Below the pieces are notes generated by a model, which saw only the letters and a list, made by a program, of their open reading frames with translations, was not told the origin of the DNA and searched no databases. This document shows positions 36,192 to 45,276 of a DNA stretch of 64,000 nt, piece after piece (the first letter of the stretch is position 1; each line of letters begins with the position of its first letter). A program made the position numbers and the translations under genes. Origin of the DNA: Sporosarcina obsidiansis (GTDB lineage Bacteria > Bacillota > Bacilli > Bacillales_A > Planococcaceae); contig NZ_WHVW01000005.1 of assembly GCF_009651005.1 (NCBI RefSeq), positions 124,001-188,000 of the forward strand, in the 5' to 3' direction.

Positions 36192-37499
36192 TTATTGATT
36201 AAATGCAGCTTCTAAAATAGAAAAACCTTTTTCAAGCTCTTCGTCTGTTATAACTAAAGGTGCTAGAAAGCGTACGACGTTCCCTTTTAAACCTGCAGAT
36301 AGAAGTAATAATCCATTAGCATTTGCATACTTCACAATTTCAGTTGTTTTTTCTTTATTCGGTAGTCGAGTTGAACGACTTTCTACAATTTCAACAGCCA
36401 CCATTGAACCTAAACGACGAATATCTCCGACAAAGCTATGTTTTTCAGCCAACTCATTTAACTTATCTTCAAGTTTTTGACCCAAAGTTTCTGATTTTGT
36501 AAGTAGATCCTCTTCTTCAATAATATCAATAACAGCCAGCGCCGCTGCACACGCTACCGGACTTCCTGCATATGTACCGCCTAACTCTCCAGGTGCTGCC
36601 GCATTTAATATTTCGGTGCGACCTACAACCCCGCTCAATGGTAAACCTGCCGCCAATGATTTAGAAACGGTTGTTAGATCAGGTACAACATCAAATTGTT
36701 CCATTGCAAACATTGTTCCCGTACGTCCAAAGCCTGTTTGGATTTCATCTGCTACAAAAATAATTCCATGTTCTTTACAAAATTCGCTTACCGCTTGGAC
36801 AAACTTCTTTGGTGCAACAACGAAGCCTCCCTCTCCTTGAACAGGTTCCATAACAACACATGCTACAGTTTCAGGAGCCACAGTTGCGATAAAGAAATCT
36901 TTGAATTCTTCTATTACTTGATCAACGTAAGCCTCCTCTGTCATTTCACTAGGTTTTTGATAAACATAAGGATAAGGGGCTTGATATATTTCTGGTGTGA
37001 AAGGTCCGAAACCAAATTTATAAGGTTTTACTTTACTTGTCATTCCCATTGTCAAATTCGTTCTTCCGTGGAATCCACGAACAAATGAAACAACTGCTTG
37101 TCTTCCCGTAAATTTACGAGCAACTTTGATAGCGTTTTCAACTGCTTCAGCACCGGAGTTAAAAAGGATTGCTTGCTTATCAAAGGTACCTGGTGTGATT
37201 TCACATAACTTTTCAGCCAACTCAATATATCCTTCATACATCATCACATTGAATCCGGGGTGCAAGAATTTTTCAACTTGACTATTCACTGCTGCAGTTA
37301 CTTTCGGATGGCTATGCCCTACATTCAGCGTACCAATTGCAGCTGCAAAATCAATCCATTCCTTTTGATTGATATCTGTGATCGTAGCACCTTTCGCAGA
37401 ATGAGCAATATTTAAATTTCCATTACTTACACCTTGGGGAACAAACTTTTTTCTTTTGTTTTGTAATTCTTCAGTTGTTAAATTAGAAGTCACCATCAT
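36192..37499 (-). CDS. gabT: 4-aminobutyrate aminotransferase
   Basis: A 435-residue class III PLP aminotransferase. AILFNSGAEAVENAIKVARK binds PLP phosphate, GFHGRTNLTMGMTS and MEPVQGEGGFVV follow, FVADEIQTGFGRTG holds the PLP-pairing Asp, and TVSKSLAAGLPL the Schiff-base Lys. It transfers the amino group of GABA to 2-oxoglutarate, giving succinate semialdehyde for GabD. Starts with two ATG codons after GGGAGAG. Confidence 0.93.
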   Translation of the reverse strand: MMVTSNLTTEELQNKRKKFVPQGVSNGNLNIAHSAKGATITDINQKEWIDFAAAIGTLNVGHSHPKVTAAVNSQVEKFLHPGFNVMMYEGYIELAEKLCEITPGTFDKQAILFNSGAEAVENAIKVARKFTGRQAVVSFVRGFHGRTNLTMGMTSKVKPYKFGFGPFTPEIYQAPYPYVYQKPSEMTEEAYVDQVIEEFKDFFIATVAPETVACVVMEPVQGEGGFVVAPKKFVQAVSEFCKEHGIIFVADEIQTGFGRTGTMFAMEQFDVVPDLTTVSKSLAAGLPLSGVVGRTEILNAAAPGELGGTYAGSPVACAAALAVIDIIEEEDLLTKSETLGQKLEDKLNELAEKHSFVGDIRRLGSMVAVEIVESRSTRLPNKEKTTEIVKYANANGLLLLSAGLKGNVVRFLAPLVITDEELEKGFSILEAAFNQ

Positions 37500-37501
37500 T
37501 T

Positions 37502-37601
37502 TCTCTCCCTTGTTTTAATTTATATAAAGTATCGCAATCATCTGATATAATAAAAAGTACCAGATTTCATTATTTTCAGGCACCAGATAAGGGGGATTAT
37601 T
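37502..37601. promoter_or_regulatory. gabT-gabR divergent control region
   Basis: The 100-base gap carries direct repeats ACCAGAT at 37559-37565 and 37582-37588, 23 bases apart. GabR proteins in Bacillus bind direct repeats in the gab promoter, so these are candidate sites. The same GTACCAG word also appears in the dispersed repeats, which weakens the case. Confidence 0.4.
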
Positions 37602-39020
37602 TTGATTCTTTCAAAATTGGAGTTGAATACAGAAGAACAAGACTATATTTATCAACAAATTTACAAGGATATTAAAGAGAAAATTCTAGAAGGTCAACTA
37701 TCCTCCCACGAAAAATTACCCTCAAAACGAAAACTAGCTGATCAATTGAATGTAAGTGTCAACTCAGTAACAAATGCATATGAACAACTTTTGGCTGAAG
37801 GCTATATCTATTCTTTAGAAAGAAGAGGATATTATGTTGAACACATTACCCAATTCATCGTGAAGGATGACCGTAGAAAAACTAAATTACCTAGCGCATT
37901 AAAGGAAGAGAATGTTGATAAAGCGGGATGGTTGTCACTTTCTCATATGACATCGGATATTTCTTTATTCCCTTTTAAGGAATGGATTAAATGTCAGGAG
38001 AAAGCGATAACTAACCAAAAGATTGAACTTACTGAAATAACACATCCACAAGGTCCTTACTTGGTAAGACAAACAATTGCAAAACTTATTGCATTATCAC
38101 GAGGTGTTATTTGTGAGCCTGAACAAATTGTGATTGGTGCTGGAACGCAATCTTTACTTCGCAATTTAATGAGCATACAAAGTCCGAGTACGGTCGTAGC
38201 TATTGAAAATCCAGGCTATTCAAGATTCTATACAATGTTAAAAAAATTAGATTTAGAAGTACTACCCATTGAATTGGATGAAGAGGGAATCGATAGTATG
38301 CAAATTGAAAACTCAAATGCAAGCTTTGTGTTTGTTACACCTTCCCATCAGTTTCCAACAGGGAAAATCATGTCCATTTCAAGACGCATTGAACTGCTCA
38401 ACTGGTCAATCAAATCAAATAATCGCTATATAATAGAGGATGATTATGATAGTGAGTTCAAATATGAAACAGATAATATCCCCTCTCTACAAAGTTTAGA
38501 TCGTAACCAGCGAGTTATTTATACAGGTTCATTTTCTAAAACCATGCTACCTGGTTTTCGCATAAGCTATATGGTTTTACCCCCTGAAGTGTTGAAGGAC
38601 TACCGCCTTCATTTTTCTGATTTTATTCAAGATAGTAATACACTAGGTTTATACTCATTGCATTACTTCATCGAAAGTGGTGAGTACGCCAAACATCTTC
38701 GAAGGATGAATCATCACTATGAGATGAAAAGAAAACTCTTAATTAAACAACTTCGGCTGCAATTTGGCGACTCTCTTCACATTGAGGATATCCCTGCAGG
38801 TCTGCATTTTCTAGCATATTTCGAAACAACAAAAAGTTATAGCGAAATCGAAGAAAGAGCCATTAAAGAAAAACTGGAGATCTATTCAATGAAGCGCTTT
38901 ATGTTAAAAGAAAAGAAAATGGAGAAAAATCGAATTGATTTGGTAATTGGATTTGCAAATATTAATGCAGAAAATATTACAGAGGCTGTTGAACGGTTGT
39001 ACACCGTTATTAGAGAGTAG
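37602..39020 (+). CDS. gabR: MocR/GabR-family regulator (GntR domain + aminotransferase-like domain)
   Basis: A 472-residue fusion. Residues 10-80 form a GntR winged helix (LPSKRKLADQLNVSVNSVTNAYEQL). The rest is a fold-type I aminotransferase domain with IEDDYDSEF and the PLP lysine K313 in GSFSKTMLPGF. In B. subtilis GabR senses GABA-PLP and activates gabTD. The divergent orientation to gabT fits. The TTG start follows GGGGGA. Confidence 0.92.
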   Translation: MILSKLELNTEEQDYIYQQIYKDIKEKILEGQLSSHEKLPSKRKLADQLNVSVNSVTNAYEQLLAEGYIYSLERRGYYVEHITQFIVKDDRRKTKLPSALKEENVDKAGWLSLSHMTSDISLFPFKEWIKCQEKAITNQKIELTEITHPQGPYLVRQTIAKLIALSRGVICEPEQIVIGAGTQSLLRNLMSIQSPSTVVAIENPGYSRFYTMLKKLDLEVLPIELDEEGIDSMQIENSNASFVFVTPSHQFPTGKIMSISRRIELLNWSIKSNNRYIIEDDYDSEFKYETDNIPSLQSLDRNQRVIYTGSFSKTMLPGFRISYMVLPPEVLKDYRLHFSDFIQDSNTLGLYSLHYFIESGEYAKHLRRMNHHYEMKRKLLIKQLRLQFGDSLHIEDIPAGLHFLAYFETTKSYSEIEERAIKEKLEIYSMKRFMLKEKKMEKNRIDLVIGFANINAENITEAVERLYTVIRE

Positions 39021-39440
39021 GCTGGAAGGAGTTTAGATATAATGAAGAAAGACCGCGATTTACACAACTTATCTATTGCAAAGTCATAGGCTGATATCTA
39101 TGCTTTCCATGTCGCTCGCACTATCTCAGTTCCTTCTTTAGTGCAAGATGCATGAATTGTAAACCCCTCCCATTATTCGGTTCTCAGTAAAACAGTAACT
39201 GAAAGTACCTTATAAAATTTCCAAAGACCTCTTATATCTACTAGTTAGCAAATACAACAAGATCATTCCACAGTTTAAGGTGATGTAGATGAGTGGTCTA
39301 TTGCAAGAAGGACAAGCAATTGAATTCCTGTTAAACAACTGCTTCGTCTTGAAAGAGGTATGTTAAGAGAGGATTCTAGAAGTAATAATCAGTCCTAATA
39401 TCGTACCAATTTCGTATTTATTTAAAGTGAAAAATCAAGA
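39021..39440. other. Intergenic stretch with possible coding remnant
   Basis: No intact gene. On the plus strand near 39290-39390 one phase reads DEWSIARRTSN, stop, IPVKQLLRLERGML, which may be a decayed gene tail, but nothing identifies it. Confidence 0.3.
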
Positions 39441-39482
39441 ACCGGCTAGATAGTCAGCTGTAACTGACTTTCAAGCCGGTCC
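39435..39482 (-). terminator. Terminator of the PuuD-ABC-ALDH operon
   Basis: ACCGGCT (39441-39447) and AGTCAG (39452-39457) pair with CTGACT (39464-39469) and AGCCGGT (39474-39480). On the minus strand the stem is followed by TCTTGATTTTTC. It lies about 40 bases below the aldehyde dehydrogenase stop. Confidence 0.75.
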
Positions 39483-39518
39483 CTTCTCCGCAATCTCTTC
39501 CTTTACTCAAATCGTATT

Positions 39519-41003
39519 TCAGATAAAACTATCATAAAAACCAAGCGCATCATTACTCAAATTCATCTGAATCACTTTAGTTTCTAAATATTCGTTAAAT
39601 GCATCTTTCCCTAAATCTCTTCCAAATCCACTTTGGTTAAAACCTCCCCAAGGAAGTTGATTATTAACTGAATGGTATTTATTAATCCATACAGTTCCTG
39701 AACAAATATTTTTAGACATACGAATAGCTCGCGAAAAGTCTTTTGTAAATACAGCTCCAGCCAAACCATATTTCGTGCTATTTGCTAATTGTACAGCTTC
39801 TTCTTCCTCTCTGAATGTTTGTATAACGAGTACAGGCCCAAATACTTCTTCTTGAACAATTTCTATATCGTTATCCTCAACCATAAATATAGTTGGCTCG
39901 ATAAAACTTCCTTTGTCCAGTGGAGCTTTCGTTATTCGATGTCCTCCAGTCAATAAAATAGCCCCATCTTCTCTTGCTTTTTCGACCATCCCAAGGACCT
40001 TATTCATATGTTGTATAGATGCTATCGGTCCCATCTGCACACTATTATCGAGTCCGTTTCCTACAACTATTTTTTTGGTATGTTTTATTAATATGGAAGT
40101 TAATTCTGCCGAGATAGACTCATGCACAATAAGCCTCGACCCAGCAGAACAAATCTGTCCTGCTCCTAAAAAGCTCGCGAACATAATGTATTCTGCTGTC
40201 TTTTCTAAATCTGTATCCGGAAAAACAACAATCGGTGATTTACCACCTAATTCTAACGTAACTTTTTTCATCGTTTGCAGCGCATTTGTCATGACTTTTT
40301 TTCCAGTCTCAGTTCCGCCTGTAAACGATATTTTATTAACTCCACGATGCGACGTCATTAAATCTCCAATTGCTTGGCCAGACCCTAAAACTAAGTTACA
40401 AACGCCTTTTGGTAGTTGCACCTTTTCAAATATTTCAAACAGCTTAATAGCTGTCAACGGTGTTGTTTCAGCCGGTTTGAAAACAGCCACATTACCAGCC
40501 GCCAAACATGGAGCTAACTTCCAAGCAGCCATTTGAAGCGGGAAGTTCCATGGTACAATCAATGCACATACGCCGACTGCTTGTTTAACTACCATACTAT
40601 CTAATGATGAATCAAAAGTTTCGCCAAATGCTGTTCTTGTAAGACCAGCGTAATACCGAAAAGCATCAGCAGCCGTTTCAACATCCGAAAGTGCTTCTCC
40701 AAGAGGCTTTCCGTTATTTATTGTTTCTAATTGAGCAAGTTCTTCTTTACTTTTCTCAATTTCTTCAGCAATTTTTAACAAGAATGTAGCGCGCACTTCA
40801 GGTTTTAATTGAGACCATAAACCTGAATCGAACGCTCTTCTTGCAGACATTACAGCTTCTTCTACATCTTTTTCCGTAGCTTCTGTAACGACTTTAATTA
40901 CTTCTCCGTTTGCAGGATTAATAATTTCTCTAGTTCCTTGCTCCTTGGCCAAAATCCATTCACCATTAATATACATTTTTCCTATATCCATTAAATATCT
41001 CAT
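39519..41003 (-). CDS. Aldehyde dehydrogenase (PuuC/betaine-aldehyde type)
   Basis: A 494-residue NAD-dependent aldehyde dehydrogenase: VPWNFPLQMAAWKLAPCLAAG, FTGGTETGKKV, Glu251 in LELGGKSP and Cys285 in GAGQICSAGSRL. The GQICSAGSR version is found in enzymes for amino-aldehydes such as gamma-glutamyl-aminobutyraldehyde or 4-aminobutanal. Together with a PuuD-like hydrolase at the head of the same operon this suggests a putrescine or polyamine route. The start overlaps the preceding stop; an ATG four codons in is also possible. Confidence 0.9.
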   Translation of the reverse strand: MRYLMDIGKMYINGEWILAKEQGTREIINPANGEVIKVVTEATEKDVEEAVMSARRAFDSGLWSQLKPEVRATFLLKIAEEIEKSKEELAQLETINNGKPLGEALSDVETAADAFRYYAGLTRTAFGETFDSSLDSMVVKQAVGVCALIVPWNFPLQMAAWKLAPCLAAGNVAVFKPAETTPLTAIKLFEIFEKVQLPKGVCNLVLGSGQAIGDLMTSHRGVNKISFTGGTETGKKVMTNALQTMKKVTLELGGKSPIVVFPDTDLEKTAEYIMFASFLGAGQICSAGSRLIVHESISAELTSILIKHTKKIVVGNGLDNSVQMGPIASIQHMNKVLGMVEKAREDGAILLTGGHRITKAPLDKGSFIEPTIFMVEDNDIEIVQEEVFGPVLVIQTFREEEEAVQLANSTKYGLAGAVFTKDFSRAIRMSKNICSGTVWINKYHSVNNQLPWGGFNQSGFGRDLGKDAFNEYLETKVIQMNLSNDALGFYDSFI

Positions 41004-42460
41004 CCTCTATTTTTCTTTATGTCAAATGCATAAATAAACTCATCCATTCTTGGTTTAAAACACCATTCTTCATTCAACCCATATAAATCAAATTGTTGGA
41101 ATAATGGAACCCAAGGTAATTCTTCTCTAAAAATAGTCAGCGCTTCAGTATATAATTCTTTACGCTTGGTTTGGTCTAGAATCTTACTTGCTTCTATTGC
41201 AATTTCTTCTATTTTATCGTTAGAAAAATGAGTAGGATTCCACGCTCTCGGATGGATAAATGCATTTCTATAAACTTCATCGGGATCAAAAGTAAAATTA
41301 CCCCATCCGACATAGTACATTTGATCAAATTGATGATTCCTAAATTTCCCAATAAAATCTTCCCATGGTCTTACATCAACTTCAAGATGAATTCCAACTT
41401 CTTGTAATTGTTCTTTCATTTTAAAACAAATTTCTTTATCTTGAGTAAAACGACCGTCTGGAACTTCGACCTTAACAGAGACACCGTCTTCATATCCTGC
41501 TTCTTTTAATAATTGTCTTGATTTATTAGGATTATATTCAATTGGCTTTTGATTTTCATCTACTCCAAATGCTTGAGGATAAACTGGTCCTGCTAGAGGA
41601 TATCCACAGCCCACTAATTCTTCCTCTATAATTTTCTCCATATTGATGCCATGACTAATAGCATGACGCAATTTTTTGTTGCCAAGTACCTCATGATGCG
41701 TATTAATACCCATATAAATGATCCCAACACTCGGAGTACCAACAACTGTAACTCCATTAACTTTTTCAACAACTTCTTTATCAAGCGGTGGGAAATTCGC
41801 TACCACATCATACGTATTATTTTTAATACCTTCTACTCTATCAACACCGTGAGGAACAGCGTGAAACTCTAGGTATTTCATATCTGCTTTCCCTAAAAAG
41901 TAGTCTTCGTTTCTTTCTAAGTACACTTTCCCATCTTTCCTATTCCAGGTTTTCATTTTGAAAGGACCTGTTCCACTTGGTAATACCGAGAATTCTTCTA
42001 CTCCCGCTTCTTTAAAATAAGTTTCCGATATAATCATGAGCCCTGCTAATTGTGCTAATAGGTTAGGGTCAGGGCGATGTAAATTAACCTTAACTTGATA
42101 ATCACTTAAGACTTCAGCAGACACCATTGAATTAAAACGGCCAGCTGGAGGAAAAATATCACTCATTTTAGGATCAACCATTCGCTCAATTGAAAACTTA
42201 ACATCTGAAGCAGTAAATTTCGTTCCATGGTGATAGTAAACATCATCTCTTAAATTAAATATGATTTCATTGTCACTTACGTATTCCCAAGATGTCGCTA
42301 GGTGAGGTACGATTTCCATCTCACTATCTCTTCTTACTAGTGAATCGTACATTTGAAGTAAAATATTAGCAGTAGTTGTTTCTGAATGCGCAAAAGGATC
42401 CATTGTTGAAGCATCGGTACCTTGAGCAATCGTTAATGTAAAATTATTAGTCATTATCAT
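41000..42460 (-). CDS. Family 5 (DppA/OppA-type) solute-binding protein without a signal peptide
   Basis: A 486-residue SBP_bac_5 protein: ASTMDPFAHSETTTANILLQ is the mature N-terminal strand, then LRDDVYYHHGTKFTASDVKFS and GYPLAGPVYP. Family members are exported lipoproteins of about 520-550 residues. Here the protein starts at MIMTNNFTLTIAQGTD with no hydrophobic signal and no lipobox, and only 15 bases separate it from the upstream ATPase gene, so no leader is hidden. It may be a cytosolic binding protein or be inactive for transport. The operon already has its own PotD-like binding protein. Confidence 0.85.
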   Translation of the reverse strand: MIMTNNFTLTIAQGTDASTMDPFAHSETTTANILLQMYDSLVRRDSEMEIVPHLATSWEYVSDNEIIFNLRDDVYYHHGTKFTASDVKFSIERMVDPKMSDIFPPAGRFNSMVSAEVLSDYQVKVNLHRPDPNLLAQLAGLMIISETYFKEAGVEEFSVLPSGTGPFKMKTWNRKDGKVYLERNEDYFLGKADMKYLEFHAVPHGVDRVEGIKNNTYDVVANFPPLDKEVVEKVNGVTVVGTPSVGIIYMGINTHHEVLGNKKLRHAISHGINMEKIIEEELVGCGYPLAGPVYPQAFGVDENQKPIEYNPNKSRQLLKEAGYEDGVSVKVEVPDGRFTQDKEICFKMKEQLQEVGIHLEVDVRPWEDFIGKFRNHQFDQMYYVGWGNFTFDPDEVYRNAFIHPRAWNPTHFSNDKIEEIAIEASKILDQTKRKELYTEALTIFREELPWVPLFQQFDLYGLNEEWCFKPRMDEFIYAFDIKKNRG

Positions 42461-42475
42461 ATTCTCCTTTAATAT

Positions 42476-43558
42476 TCAATAAATATAAGTATTTTCCTTA
42501 TTCCAAATTACAAAAACGTCATCACCCTCATTAAAAGTCGAGCTAGAGCAATCATCGGGCTGTAATGAACAGATAATTGTTTTATCGTGTGCATCCGATT
42601 TAACGCCAAGCGTAAAAGTAGAACCTTTAAAATGCATGTATTCAACTTGTCCTTTTAAGACATTTTGCTCATCCTTGTTTTCAAACACACTCTGTTTTAT
42701 TACTTGTGCATGTTCGGGTCTAAACATTATGAGGTGCTCTTTATAAGCAGAATCTTTACGTTTAATTGCTTTAATTGTCTCACCAGTTTTGAGCTTGGCA
42801 GTAAAATGATTAGATTCTTCTTGAGCATCTTCAACAGCAATCATATTCGTTTCCCCAATAAAATTGGCAACAAATGAATTGCTTGGTTCATTGTAGATTT
42901 CGGTAGGAGTTCCAAGCTGTGAAATATCACCGTTATACATTACTGCAATCCTATCAGATAACACCATAGCTTCCTCTTGATCATGGGTGACGAATAATGC
43001 AGTGAAACCATGTTTTTTTTGCAATTGCCTAATTTCAACTCTTAAAAACTGTCGCAACTTCGCATCTAAATTACTCAGCGGCTCATCAAATAAAATAATT
43101 GCCGGATTGAGAACAAGCGATCTTGCTAGGGCAACACGTTGCTGTTGACCTCCTGATAATTGCGTAGGAAATCGATCCTCGAATCCTGTAAGCTGTACGG
43201 ACTTTAGCGCATCTTCCACTCTTTTACGTACTTCATCTTTATTTACTTTCTTTCTTTTTAAACCGTAAGCAACATTTTCGTAAATTGTCAAATGAGGAAA
43301 CAACGCATAGTTTTGGAAAACTAAACCGATATCTCTCTTATGAGTAGGAGTATTTACAATCTCTTTTTCATCTAATTTTATTGAGCCACTCGTTGGTTCA
43401 AGTAATCCTGCTACCATTCTCAGCGTTGTTGTTTTACCACAACCACTTGGCCCTAATAGTGAAACGAGTTCACCTTGTTCAATCGTAAGACTGAGTTGTT
43501 TAACGACTTTATTGTCCTTATATTGCTTACATAAATCAGTTATTACTAAACGGCCCAT
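42476..43558 (-). CDS. ABC transporter ATPase, PotA/spermidine-putrescine type
   Basis: A 360-residue ATPase with Walker A GPSGCGKTT (33-41), Q-loop VFQNYALFPH, signature LSGGQQQRVALARSL, Walker B IILFDEPLSNLDAKLR and a C-terminal TOBE regulatory domain (MFRPEHAQVI). It energises the two permeases encoded directly upstream. AGGGGGGAG precedes the ATG. Confidence 0.92.
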   Translation of the reverse strand: MGRLVITDLCKQYKDNKVVKQLSLTIEQGELVSLLGPSGCGKTTTLRMVAGLLEPTSGSIKLDEKEIVNTPTHKRDIGLVFQNYALFPHLTIYENVAYGLKRKKVNKDEVRKRVEDALKSVQLTGFEDRFPTQLSGGQQQRVALARSLVLNPAIILFDEPLSNLDAKLRQFLRVEIRQLQKKHGFTALFVTHDQEEAMVLSDRIAVMYNGDISQLGTPTEIYNEPSNSFVANFIGETNMIAVEDAQEESNHFTAKLKTGETIKAIKRKDSAYKEHLIMFRPEHAQVIKQSVFENKDEQNVLKGQVEYMHFKGSTFTLGVKSDAHDKTIICSLQPDDCSSSTFNEGDDVFVIWNKENTYIY

Positions 43559-43574
43559 TCTTTCTCCCCCCTAA

Positions 43575-44354
43575 TTAGTACAGGTTCTTTTTATCAATAA
43601 ATTTCATACCAACTACACCAATTATGATAGTTCCTATAATTAGTAGCGAAGATATGGCCGAAATTGATGGATTTAAATTAAATTGAATATCAGAATATAT
43701 TAATAAAGGTAATGTAGTAACGCTAGAACTAGTCAAAAATAACCCTACTACCAGTTCATCAAAAGAAATAATGAAGGCAAAAAATCCTCCTGCAATCAAT
43801 GCTGGTTTTATTAACGGTAATGTCACCAAAAAAACAGTTTTTAGAGGCGAGGCACCTAGAATTCTTGACGCTTCTTCAATAGATGGATTTATTTTCCCTA
43901 AACTTGCAACTACTGATCTAACAACATAGGGAATAGTTAACACACAATGTGCTGCGATTAATCGAATATAAGCATCCGTAATTCCTAACTTACTAAAAAA
44001 CATTAATAAGCCTATTCCCAGCAAAAGCGATGGCACGATCAATGGTGCTAGAAATAACGAGTTGACCATACCTTTTAATTTAAAACGATATCGAACTACG
44101 GCTATCGAAACCATCGTACCTATAATCAAAGAAATGATTGTCGCAATCACAGCAACTAAAAGGCTGTTCAATAGCGGTTCTAAATATCTGCCATCTGAGA
44201 TTACATATTCATACCACTTAAAGGAAAAGCCTTTTGGCGGGAACGTTAAGTACGATGTATTACTGAAAGATGTAGCAATAACAATCACTAAAGGTGCCAT
44301 TAAAAAAGCAAAGATGAATAGATTGATAATGCGAAAAACAGAAATTGGTTTCAC
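43575..44354 (-). CDS. ABC transporter permease, PotC type
   Basis: A 259-residue inner-membrane protein with six predicted segments and the EAA coupling loop EEASRILGASPLKTVFLVTLPLI. It starts with GTG immediately after the partner permease stop. PotC-type permeases pair with PotB for spermidine, putrescine or related cations. Confidence 0.9.
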   Translation of the reverse strand: MKPISVFRIINLFIFAFLMAPLVIVIATSFSNTSYLTFPPKGFSFKWYEYVISDGRYLEPLLNSLLVAVIATIISLIIGTMVSIAVVRYRFKLKGMVNSLFLAPLIVPSLLLGIGLLMFFSKLGITDAYIRLIAAHCVLTIPYVVRSVVASLGKINPSIEEASRILGASPLKTVFLVTLPLIKPALIAGGFFAFIISFDELVVGLFLTSSSVTTLPLLIYSDIQFNLNPSISAISSLLIIGTIIIGVVGMKFIDKKNLY

Positions 44355-45203
44355 TTACAATCCTCCTCCTTGATTCGACACTTTACTAAGCATTTTATTA
44401 TATATACTTATTATAAGTAGTACGGCTATTAATAAAATGACGGCAATAGAGGATGCATATGACCAATTTAATAAGTTCATTGTTTGATTATAGATTTCGG
44501 TCGCCATAACAGGAACTTTTGGTCCACCTATCAGTGCTGGAGTGATGTAAAAACTAATTGCTATTGAAAATACAAGTAATGTACCCGCAAATATACCTGG
44601 AAGTGATAAAGGAATTGTTACGAGCCAAAAAGTTTTAAATGGTGATGCACCTAAATTTTCTGATGCGTGCTCAATATTTAGATCCATTGAAGACAAAATA
44701 GGATATAGCACTAGAACCATAAAAGGTAACAAAACATGAGTCATTGCAATAATAACTCCCAATGGGGTATATAATATTTCGATCGGGCTTGAGATAATAT
44801 GAAGAGCTAATAATGTTTCATTTATTAATCCCTTCTTACCCATAATGACCATCCATCCAAAGTTTCGGACGACCGCACTTGTTAGTAACGGAAGTATTAC
44901 TAATAATAGAAGAAAGTTTTGATACTTCGCTTTTGCTCTCGCGATACCATATGAGAGAAAATATCCCAAAACCAAACAAACTATACTTGTTACAAATCCA
45001 ATCCATATGGTGCGCCACAGTATTTTTAAATAATGTGAGTCTGTTAAAAACTTACTATAATTTTCTAACGTAAAGGCTCCGTCTGGCTGTGATTTAAAGA
45101 AACTAATGATGAAAATTTGTCCAAGAGGAACGATAAAGAAAAATAACATCATTGCCATTCCTGGAATCAGTAATATCCAATGGGGTGAAAGTTTTAATTT
45201 CAT
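44355..45203 (-). CDS. ABC transporter permease, PotB type
   Basis: A 282-residue permease with six segments and the EAA loop EHASENLGASPFKTFWLVTIPL. It begins with the N-terminal helix pair typical of PotB (LLIPGMAMMLFFFIVPL). It lies between the binding-protein and PotC-like genes. Confidence 0.9.
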   Translation of the reverse strand: MKLKLSPHWILLIPGMAMMLFFFIVPLGQIFIISFFKSQPDGAFTLENYSKFLTDSHYLKILWRTIWIGFVTSIVCLVLGYFLSYGIARAKAKYQNFLLLLVILPLLTSAVVRNFGWMVIMGKKGLINETLLALHIISSPIEILYTPLGVIIAMTHVLLPFMVLVLYPILSSMDLNIEHASENLGASPFKTFWLVTIPLSLPGIFAGTLLVFSIAISFYITPALIGGPKVPVMATEIYNQTMNLLNWSYASSIAVILLIAVLLIISIYNKMLSKVSNQGGGL

Positions 45204-45276
45204 TGCTTCACCTTCCTATTATAAATAAGTTATGTAAGGCAATAGTATTTGTATATTGCCTTACCAATTATCACGT

